From positions 310,001 through 374,000 of the forward strand of contig DASTXE010000006.1 of assembly GCA_035765535.1 (NCBI GenBank): 64,000 nucleotides of DNA, written 5' to 3'. Source of the stretch: Rickettsiales bacterium. GTDB lineage: Bacteria; Pseudomonadota; Alphaproteobacteria; Rickettsiales; JABCZZ01. The number at the start of each line of letters is the position of its first letter. Position 1 is the first letter of the stretch. Below, piece after piece: positions 47,319 to 55,354 of this stretch. The position numbers and the translations under genes were made by a program. The notes beneath the pieces are model-generated. The model ran no database searches. It was given only the letters and a program-made list of their open reading frames with translations, and was not told where the DNA came from.

Positions 47319-48626
47319 TCAATCCAGCTTCACGCGGGCAAACAGCATGAAGGAGGCCGGGTTGCTGCCGTAATAAGGCGTAAGGCTGTCCGGTAGCGCG
47401 TACACACTACCGAGGCCGCCAAGACCGAGTTTGACATGCTCAGCCAATGGCATATCATACACATAGCCGAGGCTCAGCTTGCCGACATTGAAAGTCTCTC
47501 CGGCAAGCGGGCTGGTCTCGTCGAACAATTCGTCCTTCTGCGCCCACTCTCCACGCCCGAAGAAGGTATGCGTGTCATGCAGCTTCACAGCCGACTCCAG
47601 CAAAAGCGCATGCAAGGAATGGCCCGGACTGTTTTCATCCAGCCCCCAGGCGAACGTGGTCTGCCAGTTATTATCGTTAAACGGCAAGTTATAAGTAGCG
47701 GAAGCCGTGGTGCGATGCTGGTTGACATCAGGTTCTAACTGTTCAGGACTCTTGATATAACCGTAACTTACCTGCATCGACCAGTTAGCGGTAGGATTAT
47801 AAGTCAGGCGGCCGGAATAGGAGTTTAGGCACGGCTCATCGAAATTCCAGCGGAACTGATCCGGCTCTCTGCCATTGAAAGCAGAACCTTCAAACTTCCA
47901 GTTGTTCAATATATATCCCGCTGTCACCACGCCGTAAGTGATATGGGTGGAATCCAGCCAGTGGTGTGCGATAGGCGCTTCCGGATTATCCATGCCTGAA
48001 AAACGGTGCATGAATGTCGCAGGCCCAAGCGCCGGTTCACCGGGATAACCGACATAGACAAATGCCGAGCTGTTCTCGGTAACGGGATGGCTGTATGTGG
48101 TCGAAAGCTCCATGAACAGATCATGCGGATGCTGCCGGTCGATGAGCGGCGTGTGCCCGTCACCTGTTTCGCCTGTCTGCAGCAGCAGAGGATAACCGTC
48201 CTTTCCCATCAGCGGATCGAGCGACATCATGCCGCGAAAGCCTACCGTACCGCCCGCAAGCGGATGCGAAGCCATGCCCATCAGCATGCTTTCGCTGAAA
48301 CTCCTGTCCTTGCCGCGCGCACCTCCCTGATTATCATAGATAACGTCGGCATATCCATTCACCATCGTCATCCAGTCGCCATACATATTCTGGATGCCCT
48401 GCATCGGTGAGGAATCCGGCTGCCATGAAGTGCCGGAAGATTCGCGGTTCATGGGATATGCACCGTAAAAGCCATGCATGGACATGGAGTCCCCCCCCAT
48501 ATCCATATGCTGCATGGCATCCTGCTCTGCGGCAAGGGCTGCAAAGGGAATCATACACAAACTGATTGCTATGCTGCGAATAAAAACCATAACGCAATAT
48601 CTATCAGGTGCCTGTAAATAATCCAT
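47319..48626 (-). CDS. Outer-membrane beta-barrel protein downstream of a metal ATPase
   Basis: A 435-aa protein with a signal peptide (cleavage near ALAAEQ), a Met/His-rich N-terminus (MQHMDMGGDSMSMHGF) and many alternating amphipathic strands ending in a C-terminal FARVKLD. I do not recognise a named family. The start is uncertain: 48626 (four nt after the ATPase stop, likely coupled) or 48590 (closer to a normal signal peptide). It probably handles metal in the outer membrane, an inference from the Met/His patch and partner. Confidence 0.6.
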   Translation of the reverse strand: MDYLQAPDRYCVMVFIRSIAISLCMIPFAALAAEQDAMQHMDMGGDSMSMHGFYGAYPMNRESSGTSWQPDSSPMQGIQNMYGDWMTMVNGYADVIYDNQGGARGKDRSFSESMLMGMASHPLAGGTVGFRGMMSLDPLMGKDGYPLLLQTGETGDGHTPLIDRQHPHDLFMELSTTYSHPVTENSSAFVYVGYPGEPALGPATFMHRFSGMDNPEAPIAHHWLDSTHITYGVVTAGYILNNWKFEGSAFNGREPDQFRWNFDEPCLNSYSGRLTYNPTANWSMQVSYGYIKSPEQLEPDVNQHRTTASATYNLPFNDNNWQTTFAWGLDENSPGHSLHALLLESAVKLHDTHTFFGRGEWAQKDELFDETSPLAGETFNVGKLSLGYVYDMPLAEHVKLGLGGLGSVYALPDSLTPYYGSNPASFMLFARVKLD

Positions 48627-48630
48627 ATAG

Positions 48631-50532
48631 TCATCTTCTTTTTTGCATATCGCTTCGTATATCGCTCCATGCAAGCCGCAATGCATTCACAATAGCCAGC
48701 ACGTCTATAGCCTCCTGCAGCAAAGCCCCTGCTACCGGAGTGATTAATCCGGCAGCGGCAAACCCCATCGCAATCAGACTGAGTCCCATGCCACCGATAG
48801 CGCTTTGCAGCACAATACGGCGCATGGCGATACTGATATGCAGCAACTCGTCCACCTTCGTCAGGGTGTTTTCCAGAATGACGGCCCCTGCCGCTTCGGA
48901 TGTTACACTGCTATGCTGGCCGAAAGCAACGCCCACCGTAGCGGAAGCCAGCGCCGGGGCATCGTTGATACCGTCACCCATAAAGAAAGTGGGAGCTTTC
49001 ACCGTTTCTGCACGCACGATAGCTACTTTCTGTTCCGGAGCCTGCGAAGACAGTGTTTCCTGGATACCCAGCACTCCGGCAAGATATTCCACTTCCGAAG
49101 CGCGGTCTCCGGAAAGCAGTATGATTTTGCTGAACTGGTGCGACGGCTCGAGATGACTGACAAAAGACTTGCTGTCATTTCGCGGAGCATCGCGGAAGCG
49201 AAAAGTCGCCGCATACTGACCGTCCCGAAGAATGACGCATTCCAGCCCCGCTGCCGTTGGCGGAAGCATTGACGCAATATCGGGGGCCGAACCCAGCAAT
49301 TGCTTGCGATGTGTCACTCTCATTTCATGCTCCGCCACTCTTCCTGTAAGCCCCTGCCCCGGTTTTTCAGAAACACTGGTGGTCTTCAAGGCCGGAAGTT
49401 TTTCTTTCTCCGCAGCGTCCAGAATAGCTCCTGCCAGCGGATGCTTTGAATAATATTCCAGGCTCGCTGCCTGTTGCAGGATTTCGTGAGACAAAACGCC
49501 TGCTGCCGGAATAATCTCCGTCAATACCGGCTTGCCGTAGGTAAGCGTGCCGGTTTTATCGAAAATCGCCGTGCGGCAGGTAGGCAGCCGTTCCAATACG
49601 GTGGGATCTTTAATGATAATGCTCCGCTTGGCAGCAATAGAGATAGCGCTGATAAGCGTAACCGGAATGGCAATAAGCAGCGGACACGGCGTGGCAACGA
49701 CCAGCACAGCGAGAAATCGTACGGAGTCGCCACTGAAATACCACGCAGCGAGCGCGGTGAGCAACGCCAGCGGTGCAAACACAGCACCAATCTGATCGCC
49801 AATTCTGCGCATGGTCGGGCGCTTCTGCTCGGCATCCTGCATGACCTGCATGATCTGCGCATAGCGGGAATCTGAAGGAAGCTTCTCCGCCCGGATAGTT
49901 ATCGCCGATTCCCCGTTAATGGCACCGGATATGACTGACGCGCCGGGGGCTTTCGCTATGCGGTAGGGCTCGCCTGTGAGATAAGATTCATCCATGGAAC
50001 CATTTCCCTCAACGACTGTACCGTCTACCGGTACGGTTTCATGCGGCAGCACCGTAATCTCATCACCGATGCCAATATCGGCAATCGCTATTTCTTCGAG
50101 TGTTTCGCCTTTCTTGCGGTGCGTTATAGAAGGCATACGCCCTGCAAGCGCAAGAAGGACCGAAGACGCCTTGCGCATAGCGTAATATTCCAGCGCCTGT
50201 CCCCCCGCCAGCATGATGACAATCAGCACGGCAGCGAGATATTGCCCCAGCCATACGCCCGTTGCCAGCGCCAGCGCCGCAAGCAGATCCGCCCCCAGAT
50301 TACCGCGTAGCAATTTCCATAGAATCTGGAATGCTAACGGTATCCCGCCGACTGCGGCAACCACGATCAGGGGAATATCCGCTGCCTGAAAATGATATAT
50401 GGAAGGCAATGCCATGTGGAGGGTGACATAATGCGCCCCTATGGCTGCCAACCCAAAAAATAATATAGTCCAGTCCCACAAAAGCACCGGTGGCGTGTAA
50501 CTCTTTATATTATGTGTAGGATGCTTTTTCAT
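48631..50532 (-). CDS. P1B-type metal-transporting ATPase with TPC motif
   Basis: 633 aa, no N-terminal metal-binding domain. TGEP (186-189), transmembrane metal motif TPCP (281-284), phosphorylation motif DKTGTL at Asp325, SKHPLAGA and GDGINDAPAL are present. The TPC motif belongs to the P1B-5-like class associated with nickel or iron; specificity is not proved. A TTGAC-N4-GTCAA site 150 bp upstream and a TACTGT hexamer suggest FNR-type control. It is followed by a barrel gene. Confidence 0.88.
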   Translation of the reverse strand: MKKHPTHNIKSYTPPVLLWDWTILFFGLAAIGAHYVTLHMALPSIYHFQAADIPLIVVAAVGGIPLAFQILWKLLRGNLGADLLAALALATGVWLGQYLAAVLIVIMLAGGQALEYYAMRKASSVLLALAGRMPSITHRKKGETLEEIAIADIGIGDEITVLPHETVPVDGTVVEGNGSMDESYLTGEPYRIAKAPGASVISGAINGESAITIRAEKLPSDSRYAQIMQVMQDAEQKRPTMRRIGDQIGAVFAPLALLTALAAWYFSGDSVRFLAVLVVATPCPLLIAIPVTLISAISIAAKRSIIIKDPTVLERLPTCRTAIFDKTGTLTYGKPVLTEIIPAAGVLSHEILQQAASLEYYSKHPLAGAILDAAEKEKLPALKTTSVSEKPGQGLTGRVAEHEMRVTHRKQLLGSAPDIASMLPPTAAGLECVILRDGQYAATFRFRDAPRNDSKSFVSHLEPSHQFSKIILLSGDRASEVEYLAGVLGIQETLSSQAPEQKVAIVRAETVKAPTFFMGDGINDAPALASATVGVAFGQHSSVTSEAAGAVILENTLTKVDELLHISIAMRRIVLQSAIGGMGLSLIAMGFAAAGLITPVAGALLQEAIDVLAIVNALRLAWSDIRSDMQKRR

Positions 50533-50678
50533 ATCCTGAATTCCTGCTTATTCTTTCCCTTTCAAAGGGCGTACCGGCTGCCGCAATCCATATCTATTTT
50601 TTATATGGGCTTCTGTACAGTTGCAGCCGCACTCTCTTTGAGAAGAAATTACAGTAGTTTATTAAAAATCTTCTTTGT

Positions 50679-50692
50679 TTGACTCTGGTCAA
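50679..50692. promoter_or_regulatory. FNR/FixK-type site between metal ATPase and small ORF
   Basis: TTGACTCTGGTCAA fits TTGAY-N4-RTCAA. On the plus strand a -10-like TATGCT (50714-50719) starts 28.5 bp from its centre; on the minus strand TACTGT (50656-50651) starts 29.5 bp away. Both fit class II activation near -41. Confidence 0.72.
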
Positions 50693-50751
50693 GTTTTTTT
50701 CATGGGAAGGGCATATGCTGTAACTTCAATCAATACAAGGAGACCCAGATC

Positions 50752-50925
50752 ATGCATTCCGCTCACTCCTCTCTCAAGCGGGACACTTCCGCTTCTCCCG
50801 CCATGGTTTACCTCAAAACTCCACAGCCGGTTCTGGTACCGGTGGCTGGCGCACAGCCTGTTCGGCGTCCCATCCCTGCCCTCACCCGTGAGGAACAGGA
50901 AATATGCGATAAGGCGACCGACTAA
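50752..50925 (+). CDS. 57-codon ORF of unknown function
   Basis: A 57-aa ORF begins at an ATG nine nt after an AAGGAG site. The peptide is Pro-rich in the middle (TPQPVLVPVAGAQPVRRPIP) with an acidic tail (EEQEICDKATD). It starts about 26 nt after a predicted FNR-dependent transcription start and is followed 40 nt later by the lipoprotein gene. No family is recognised; translation is supported by the ribosome site only. Confidence 0.5.
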   Translation: MHSAHSSLKRDTSASPAMVYLKTPQPVLVPVAGAQPVRRPIPALTREEQEICDKATD

Positions 50926-50965
50926 GCAGTATCAACCATCTACTTGTAAACTAAGGAGACGTTTT

Positions 50966-51235
50966 ATGAAGATTTGTACGATGACAGCATTAGCTCTTCT
51001 GCTCGGCGCATGTGCAGCCTGCACACAGCTCAGCCCGGAAGACAGGAAACTTTTGACGGAAACGCATGACCTGGCGCAGCAGGCCAAACAAGAAGCGAGC
51101 GAGGCGAAAGAATTGGCAAAGCAGGCCCAGGCCAGCGCAGCCGAATCTGCGGATGAGGCATCGCAGGCAGCAGATAGCGCCAATAATTCTGCCAAGAAAG
51201 CGGACCGTATCTTCCGTGCTGGCCAGAATAAATAA
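50966..51235 (+). CDS. Lpp/OprI-like lipoprotein with C-terminal lysine
   Basis: 89-aa precursor with lipobox LLGAC (Cys at residue 16), giving a mature protein of about 74 aa, largely one Ala-rich coiled coil (ALQQAKQEASEAKELAKQAQ-type heptads). The last residue is Lys, the residue Braun lipoprotein uses for covalent attachment to peptidoglycan. It ends three nt from an L,D-transpeptidase gene. AAGGAG site present. An outer-membrane tether role is inferred. Confidence 0.75.
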   Translation: MKICTMTALALLLGACAACTQLSPEDRKLLTETHDLAQQAKQEASEAKELAKQAQASAAESADEASQAADSANNSAKKADRIFRAGQNK

Positions 51236-51238
51236 AAG

Positions 51239-52147
51239 TTAGTGGCGGGAACGATGCGCAATGACAACGGGAATACCGTTATGTTCCATCAGGGCGTTAT
51301 CGACTTCATACCAGTCGATATCGCTCTCCCCGCCTGCTTTCTGCCGCACTGCTTTGTGCACGCCTTCCACACTGGCCGGTAGCGGGGATTCATATTCCGC
51401 AATCGTATCCAGCTGTTCCTGAGTAGGAACGACCTCAAGATAAAGCGTGTCTCCTTTCCAACCGAGCTTATAGGGCTGATCGACAATATGAACGGCGGTT
51501 CCTTCTTTGACAGCCTTGAACAGCACCTCAATGTCTTCCGGATAGAGCCGGATGCAGCCATGGCTGGAACGCACCCCGATTCCCTGCGGGCGGTTCGTAC
51601 CGTGAATGCGGTAACCTTGCCAGTTGAGGTAAAGCGCGTAGGCACCGAGCGGGTTATCAGACCCCGGAGGAATCATCTTGGGCAAAGCGGGATTCTGGGC
51701 GCGCATCGATTCTGGAGGAACCCATGCAGGATTGGCCCGCTTATCTATAATCGCCGCAAGACCGACGGGTGTGCGCCATCCTTCCATCCCTATGCCGATG
51801 GGAAACGTCATGACCACGTCCGGGGAAGAAAAATAAAACAACCGGAGTTCCGGCAGGTTAATAACAATACCTCGATGCGGTGCAGCGGGCAGCACGTGCA
51901 TGGTAGGCAGCACCAGTTCCGTATCTTCTTCCGGCACCCATGCATCCACATCCGGATTGGCGGCCAGCAATTCTACAATGCCGAGATCGAAATGCCTGGC
52001 CACGGAATAAAGCGTATCTTCCTGCTGTACGGTATAACGTGCGGTTTCGCCCACAGCCTCATCCTCAATGGAATAAGTGGCAGCCTGCGCGGCGCAACCG
52101 AACGCGACAGCAAATACCGATACGATCAATCTCAGTCTGAAATGCAT
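51239..52147 (-). CDS. L,D-transpeptidase (ErfK/YbiS type) with LysM
   Basis: Signal peptide (1-22), LysM-like module (YTVQQEDTLYSVARHFDL), then a YkuD domain with catalytic SHGCIRLYP and histidine in HGTNRP. Family members attach Lpp to peptidoglycan or form 3-3 crosslinks. The start 52147 is chosen for its signal peptide; a longer frame to 52195 has none. A -10-like TATACT seven nt upstream implies a leaderless mRNA. It converges on the Lpp-like gene. Confidence 0.9.
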   Translation of the reverse strand: MHFRLRLIVSVFAVAFGCAAQAATYSIEDEAVGETARYTVQQEDTLYSVARHFDLGIVELLAANPDVDAWVPEEDTELVLPTMHVLPAAPHRGIVINLPELRLFYFSSPDVVMTFPIGIGMEGWRTPVGLAAIIDKRANPAWVPPESMRAQNPALPKMIPPGSDNPLGAYALYLNWQGYRIHGTNRPQGIGVRSSHGCIRLYPEDIEVLFKAVKEGTAVHIVDQPYKLGWKGDTLYLEVVPTQEQLDTIAEYESPLPASVEGVHKAVRQKAGGESDIDWYEVDNALMEHNGIPVVIAHRSRH

Positions 52148-52181
52148 GTTATCAGTATAGCGTTCAGAAAAGCTCCGGTAT

Positions 52182-52195
52182 TTGACAGCAATCAA
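52182..52195. promoter_or_regulatory. FNR/FixK-type site between L,D-transpeptidase and phaB
   Basis: TTGACAGCAATCAA fits TTGAY-N4-RTCAA. On the plus strand TAAAAT (52217-52222) starts 28.5 bp from the centre; on the minus strand TATACT (52159-52154) starts 29.5 bp away. Confidence 0.72.
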
Positions 52196-52251
52196 GAATC
52201 AAATACCCAATACATTTAAAATACAACCCATTATGTAATAAGGAGGAATTT

Positions 52252-52977
52252 ATGACAAGAGTAGCACTCGTAACCGGAGGTACAACGGGCATCGGCGCAG
52301 CAACCTGCAAAGCGCTGAAGGCAGCAGGCTACAAAGTGGCGGCAAACTATGTCGCCAATGAGGAACAGGCCAGAACGTTCGGAAAAGAAAATGACATAAA
52401 GGTCTATCAATGGGATGTCACACATTATGATCAATGCGCCAAAGGGATAGAGCAGATCGGCGCTGATTTCGGAAGCCCGGTCGAAATTCTGGTTAACAAT
52501 GCCGGGATTACACGCGACAACATGATGCATAAAATGACGCCCAAAGACTGGGACAGCGTTATCACTACAGATCTTTCAGCTGTTTTTTACATGAGCCGCG
52601 CCGTTATTAATTCCATGCGCGAGAAGCAATTCGGCCGCATCGTCAATATCAGCTCCGTCAATGCCCAGATGGGCCAGATCGGACAGACCAATTATTCCGC
52701 CGCCAAAGCAGGTATCATCGGCTTCAGCAAAGCGCTCGCCCGGGAAACAGCGCGCAAAGGCATTACGGTGAACGTTATCGCGCCGGGCTATACGGATACG
52801 GATATGGTGAAAACCGTACCGGAAGATGTAATGAAAAACCTGATCGCGCAGATCCCCATCGGCAGGCTTGCCAAACCGGAGGAAATTGCGCATGCCATAT
52901 TATTCCTCGTATCGGATCAGTCAGCCTGCATTACCGGCGAAGTTCTCTCCGTCAACGGCGGTTATCACATGGAATAA
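52252..52977 (+). CDS. phaB: Acetoacetyl-CoA reductase PhaB
   Basis: SDR enzyme making (R)-3-hydroxybutyryl-CoA with NADPH for PHB. Cofactor motif GGTTGIG (9-15), NNAGITRDN, Ser135, Tyr148 and Lys152 (YSAAK). 241 aa is typical. AGGAGG site. It is under an FNR-type site, separated from phaC by 23 kb. Confidence 0.9.
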   Translation: MTRVALVTGGTTGIGAATCKALKAAGYKVAANYVANEEQARTFGKENDIKVYQWDVTHYDQCAKGIEQIGADFGSPVEILVNNAGITRDNMMHKMTPKDWDSVITTDLSAVFYMSRAVINSMREKQFGRIVNISSVNAQMGQIGQTNYSAAKAGIIGFSKALARETARKGITVNVIAPGYTDTDMVKTVPEDVMKNLIAQIPIGRLAKPEEIAHAILFLVSDQSACITGEVLSVNGGYHME

Positions 52978-53016
52978 CCGATATAAACCTGCGTGGTTTT
53001 AGCAATCTGGAATGTT

Positions 53017-53030
53017 TTGATTCCGGTCAA
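53017..53030. promoter_or_regulatory. FNR/FixK-type site upstream of yfdX-like gene
   Basis: TTGATTCCGGTCAA fits TTGAY-N4-RTCAA. TATACT (53052-53057) starts 28.5 bp from its centre, 38 nt upstream of the gene start. Confidence 0.75.
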
Positions 53031-53094
53031 GGTTCTGACCATAACGGAATATATACTCCTCCCGCAGATAACATTTCAATGTGAGGAGAAAATT

Positions 53095-54006
53095 ATGAAA
53101 CATTCAAAAATAGTGATGGCGGCTATAGGGCTATGCGCCTGTTGCGTCACCCCGGCAATGGCCGGCGAAAAAGCGGCTTCGGCTCAGAACATGCCCCAGC
53201 TGACAACCGCAGCCGACGCTGGACAATCTGAAACTCCTAAAGCAATACAGGCTCTTTTAGGCAACATCAGCGCTGCCCTGGTGTCGAGCGATTACGGCAT
53301 GAACGACGATGCTATTCATTATCTCGGCAAGGCCCGTCAGAATTTAAGCGATCTGGAAAAGAATCACCCGGACCTTAAAACACTCGACCATCTTCATCTG
53401 GGCCGGATCGAATATACCGTCAGACCGCCTGCCGGAACAAAATACAAGCAATGGCACTTTGCCCTCTTTCCGTTTGAAGAAAGAGTATTTGCCGTCTCAG
53501 TGCCTGCCATAGACACAAAGAGAGAAAAACAACTCGGCATTATCCCTAAAGGTGCCGGGACGACATCCTTGCACATGGAGTGGGACAATGCCAGAATCAA
53601 AGTTGACCTTGAAAAAGCAATCAAGGAACTTTCCGACCGCAATACTGCTGAGGCAATCAAGGTACTTCAGACTATCCTGAGCACGGACATGGTCACTACC
53701 GAGATCGAGCAGAAATCGAACGATATGCTGCAGGGCGTATACGATAATATCGTACTGGCAGATGATCTGCTGCAGCAGGGAGACTACGGTTTTACACGCC
53801 TTGCCCTGGAGCATGCGCGTTCGCAGCTAAGCCACAATGCCGCAACCGTCATGCTGAAATACAACGGCCAGGAACACAGCCTGAGCACAGAGATTCAGGC
53901 AGCCGAGGCGGAACTGAAGACGGAAAGTCCTGGCATCGCTGAAAAAATAAGAGAAAAAATGCGCCAGTGGATAGATACGCTCAAAAGCTCAATGACGGCA
54001 AAGTAA
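53095..54006 (+). CDS. YfdX-family periplasmic protein
   Basis: A 303-aa protein with a signal peptide (1-20, AMAGEK) and a helical YfdX domain (AIQALLGNISAALVSSDYGM..., EAIKVLQTILSTDMVTTEIE). YfdX proteins are stress-associated and of poorly known function; in enterics they are under acid-stress regulation. Start 53095 has a GAGGAG site; the longer frame from 52993 has none. A terminator follows. Confidence 0.7.
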   Translation: MKHSKIVMAAIGLCACCVTPAMAGEKAASAQNMPQLTTAADAGQSETPKAIQALLGNISAALVSSDYGMNDDAIHYLGKARQNLSDLEKNHPDLKTLDHLHLGRIEYTVRPPAGTKYKQWHFALFPFEERVFAVSVPAIDTKREKQLGIIPKGAGTTSLHMEWDNARIKVDLEKAIKELSDRNTAEAIKVLQTILSTDMVTTEIEQKSNDMLQGVYDNIVLADDLLQQGDYGFTRLALEHARSQLSHNAATVMLKYNGQEHSLSTEIQAAEAELKTESPGIAEKIREKMRQWIDTLKSSMTAK

Positions 54007-54013
54007 TCTCTTG

Positions 54014-54052
54014 AGGGCCAATCTTTCAACGGTCTAAAAATTGGCCCTTTCT
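54014..54052 (+). terminator. Rho-independent terminator after yfdX-like gene
   Basis: GGGCCAAT / ATTGGCCC 8-bp stem with T-rich tail. It lies between the convergent yfdX-like and nitroreductase genes. Confidence 0.75.
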
Positions 54053-54062
54053 TCTGCCGGGA

Positions 54063-54674
54063 TCACTGCCAGGTCAATATCTCGGCAGGCTTACGCGGAA
54101 CCGGTGTTGTTTCTCCGGCGGGCACGCCAAGAATAATCGGAACAACTGCCACCATATCCACCGGAATTTCCAGCTCCGCCTTCCACTGCGCGGAATTCAG
54201 CGCCGAGACAGCAAACCCGATAACGCAGCTGCCGAGTCCTTTATCGCATGCTGCCAACATCAGATTCTCGGCAGCAAGCCAGCAATCGGCCTTCACGAAC
54301 GGACCATGCATTTTGCTATAGATGACAACCAGAGTACCGGCATTGTAAAATACGTTAAAATCCGGATTATTCACCATCTTCAGCGCATGCGACGCCATAT
54401 GGTTCTCGACGGAAAAAGCCTCCTGCCGCACCAGTTCCTTTGCATCACGCGAAAGCCGGTCGAGCATTTCCTTATTCTGGATAACGGCAAACGCCCAGGG
54501 TTCCTCATGCATGGCGGTCGGAGCCTGCACGGCAGCGTCCAGCAACGCTTTGATTGTCTCGTGGTTAATAGCTTCCGGCGTATAATTACGCACCGCCCGG
54601 CGGTGATAAATAGCATCCGTAACACTCATAGCATGCGTTTCGGTGACGGGTTTTGTCTTAAACTTGGAAAACAT
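54063..54674 (-). CDS. Nitroreductase-family FMN oxidoreductase
   Basis: A 203-aa protein with AIYHRRAVRNYTPEAI (FMN phosphate-binding R-R-x-R pattern), APTAMHEEPWAFAV and GLGSCVIGF-type core motifs. Family members reduce nitro compounds, quinones or flavins with NAD(P)H. Start 54674 has a GAGGAG site; the longer frame is rejected. It is divergent from the phasin gene across an FNR-type site. Confidence 0.85.
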   Translation of the reverse strand: MFSKFKTKPVTETHAMSVTDAIYHRRAVRNYTPEAINHETIKALLDAAVQAPTAMHEEPWAFAVIQNKEMLDRLSRDAKELVRQEAFSVENHMASHALKMVNNPDFNVFYNAGTLVVIYSKMHGPFVKADCWLAAENLMLAACDKGLGSCVIGFAVSALNSAQWKAELEIPVDMVAVVPIILGVPAGETTPVPRKPAEILTWQ

Positions 54675-54732
54675 AAACTTCTCCTCTCTTAATGATAAGA
54701 CCAATCACTACCGCAATATAACATGGGAGAAT

Positions 54733-54746
54733 TTGACCGCGGTCAA
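54733..54746. promoter_or_regulatory. Bidirectional FNR/FixK-type site: nitroreductase/phasin
   Basis: TTGACCGCGGTCAA is a perfect palindrome. TACAAA (54769-54774, plus) and TAGTGA (54710-54705, minus) each start 29.5 bp from its centre, giving symmetric candidate promoters for the phasin and the nitroreductase. Confidence 0.75.
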
Positions 54747-54830
54747 ACCTCTTGCTCCCCTGATGCGCTACAAAGGAAATATGTTGTGCAAGACGCGCAG
54801 CAATATCCAATCATTTTTCAGGGAGCCTTT

Positions 54831-55340
54831 ATGACAACATCCGCTCATACAAAAAAACACGCCTCCGAACACAAAAACCACGGTGCAGAAGCCAAGATCA
54901 CGGAAATGCTGCAGGATGCAGAAAATAAAGCCATGGAAATAAACAGCAAAAATATGGAGAACTTTGCACAGGCTGCCAATACCTGCAGCAAAATGGCGGG
55001 CGAACTCGCTGCTGCCTGCTCCGGTAATATCAATTGCATAGCGGAAAGCAGCAGCAAGGCCTTCCGTGTCGCGCAAGAACTGAGCCGTGAACTGGCGGAA
55101 AGCTATAACCGCAGCTTCTCCAATTTGTGCGAACTATCGACCGCAGCTTTCTCTTGCCGCACGAAGGAAGATCTCTCTAAGCTCCAGCATAGGATGTTCC
55201 GCCAGACCATGGATAATTATTTCGATGTAGCAAATAAAATGCTCAGCATCACTTTCGACAGCTGCAGTGAAACGCTGGAGCCGCTCAACAAGCGCACGAC
55301 AGCAGTCGCGAGACAAATCAAGGAAGCTTTGGCCGCATAA
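54831..55340 (+). CDS. Phasin family protein
   Basis: A 169-aa amphipathic, Ala/Ser-rich helical protein (MENFAQAANTCSKMAGELAA..., MFRQTMDNYFDVANKMLSI) typical of phasin_2, which coats PHA granules. Start 54831 has CAGGGAG upstream; the longer frame is ignored. Eight Cys are unusual for a phasin. Operon with adh likely, with a hairpin between them. Confidence 0.8.
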   Translation: MTTSAHTKKHASEHKNHGAEAKITEMLQDAENKAMEINSKNMENFAQAANTCSKMAGELAAACSGNINCIAESSSKAFRVAQELSRELAESYNRSFSNLCELSTAAFSCRTKEDLSKLQHRMFRQTMDNYFDVANKMLSITFDSCSETLEPLNKRTTAVARQIKEALAA

Positions 55341-55354
55341 CAGAAGACATTACC

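Noticed and set aside
50675..50965. Long upstream extension of the Lpp-like lipoprotein
   Set aside because: It would bury the lipobox signal peptide inside the protein and run through another ORF in a different frame; AAGGAG before 50966 decides the start.
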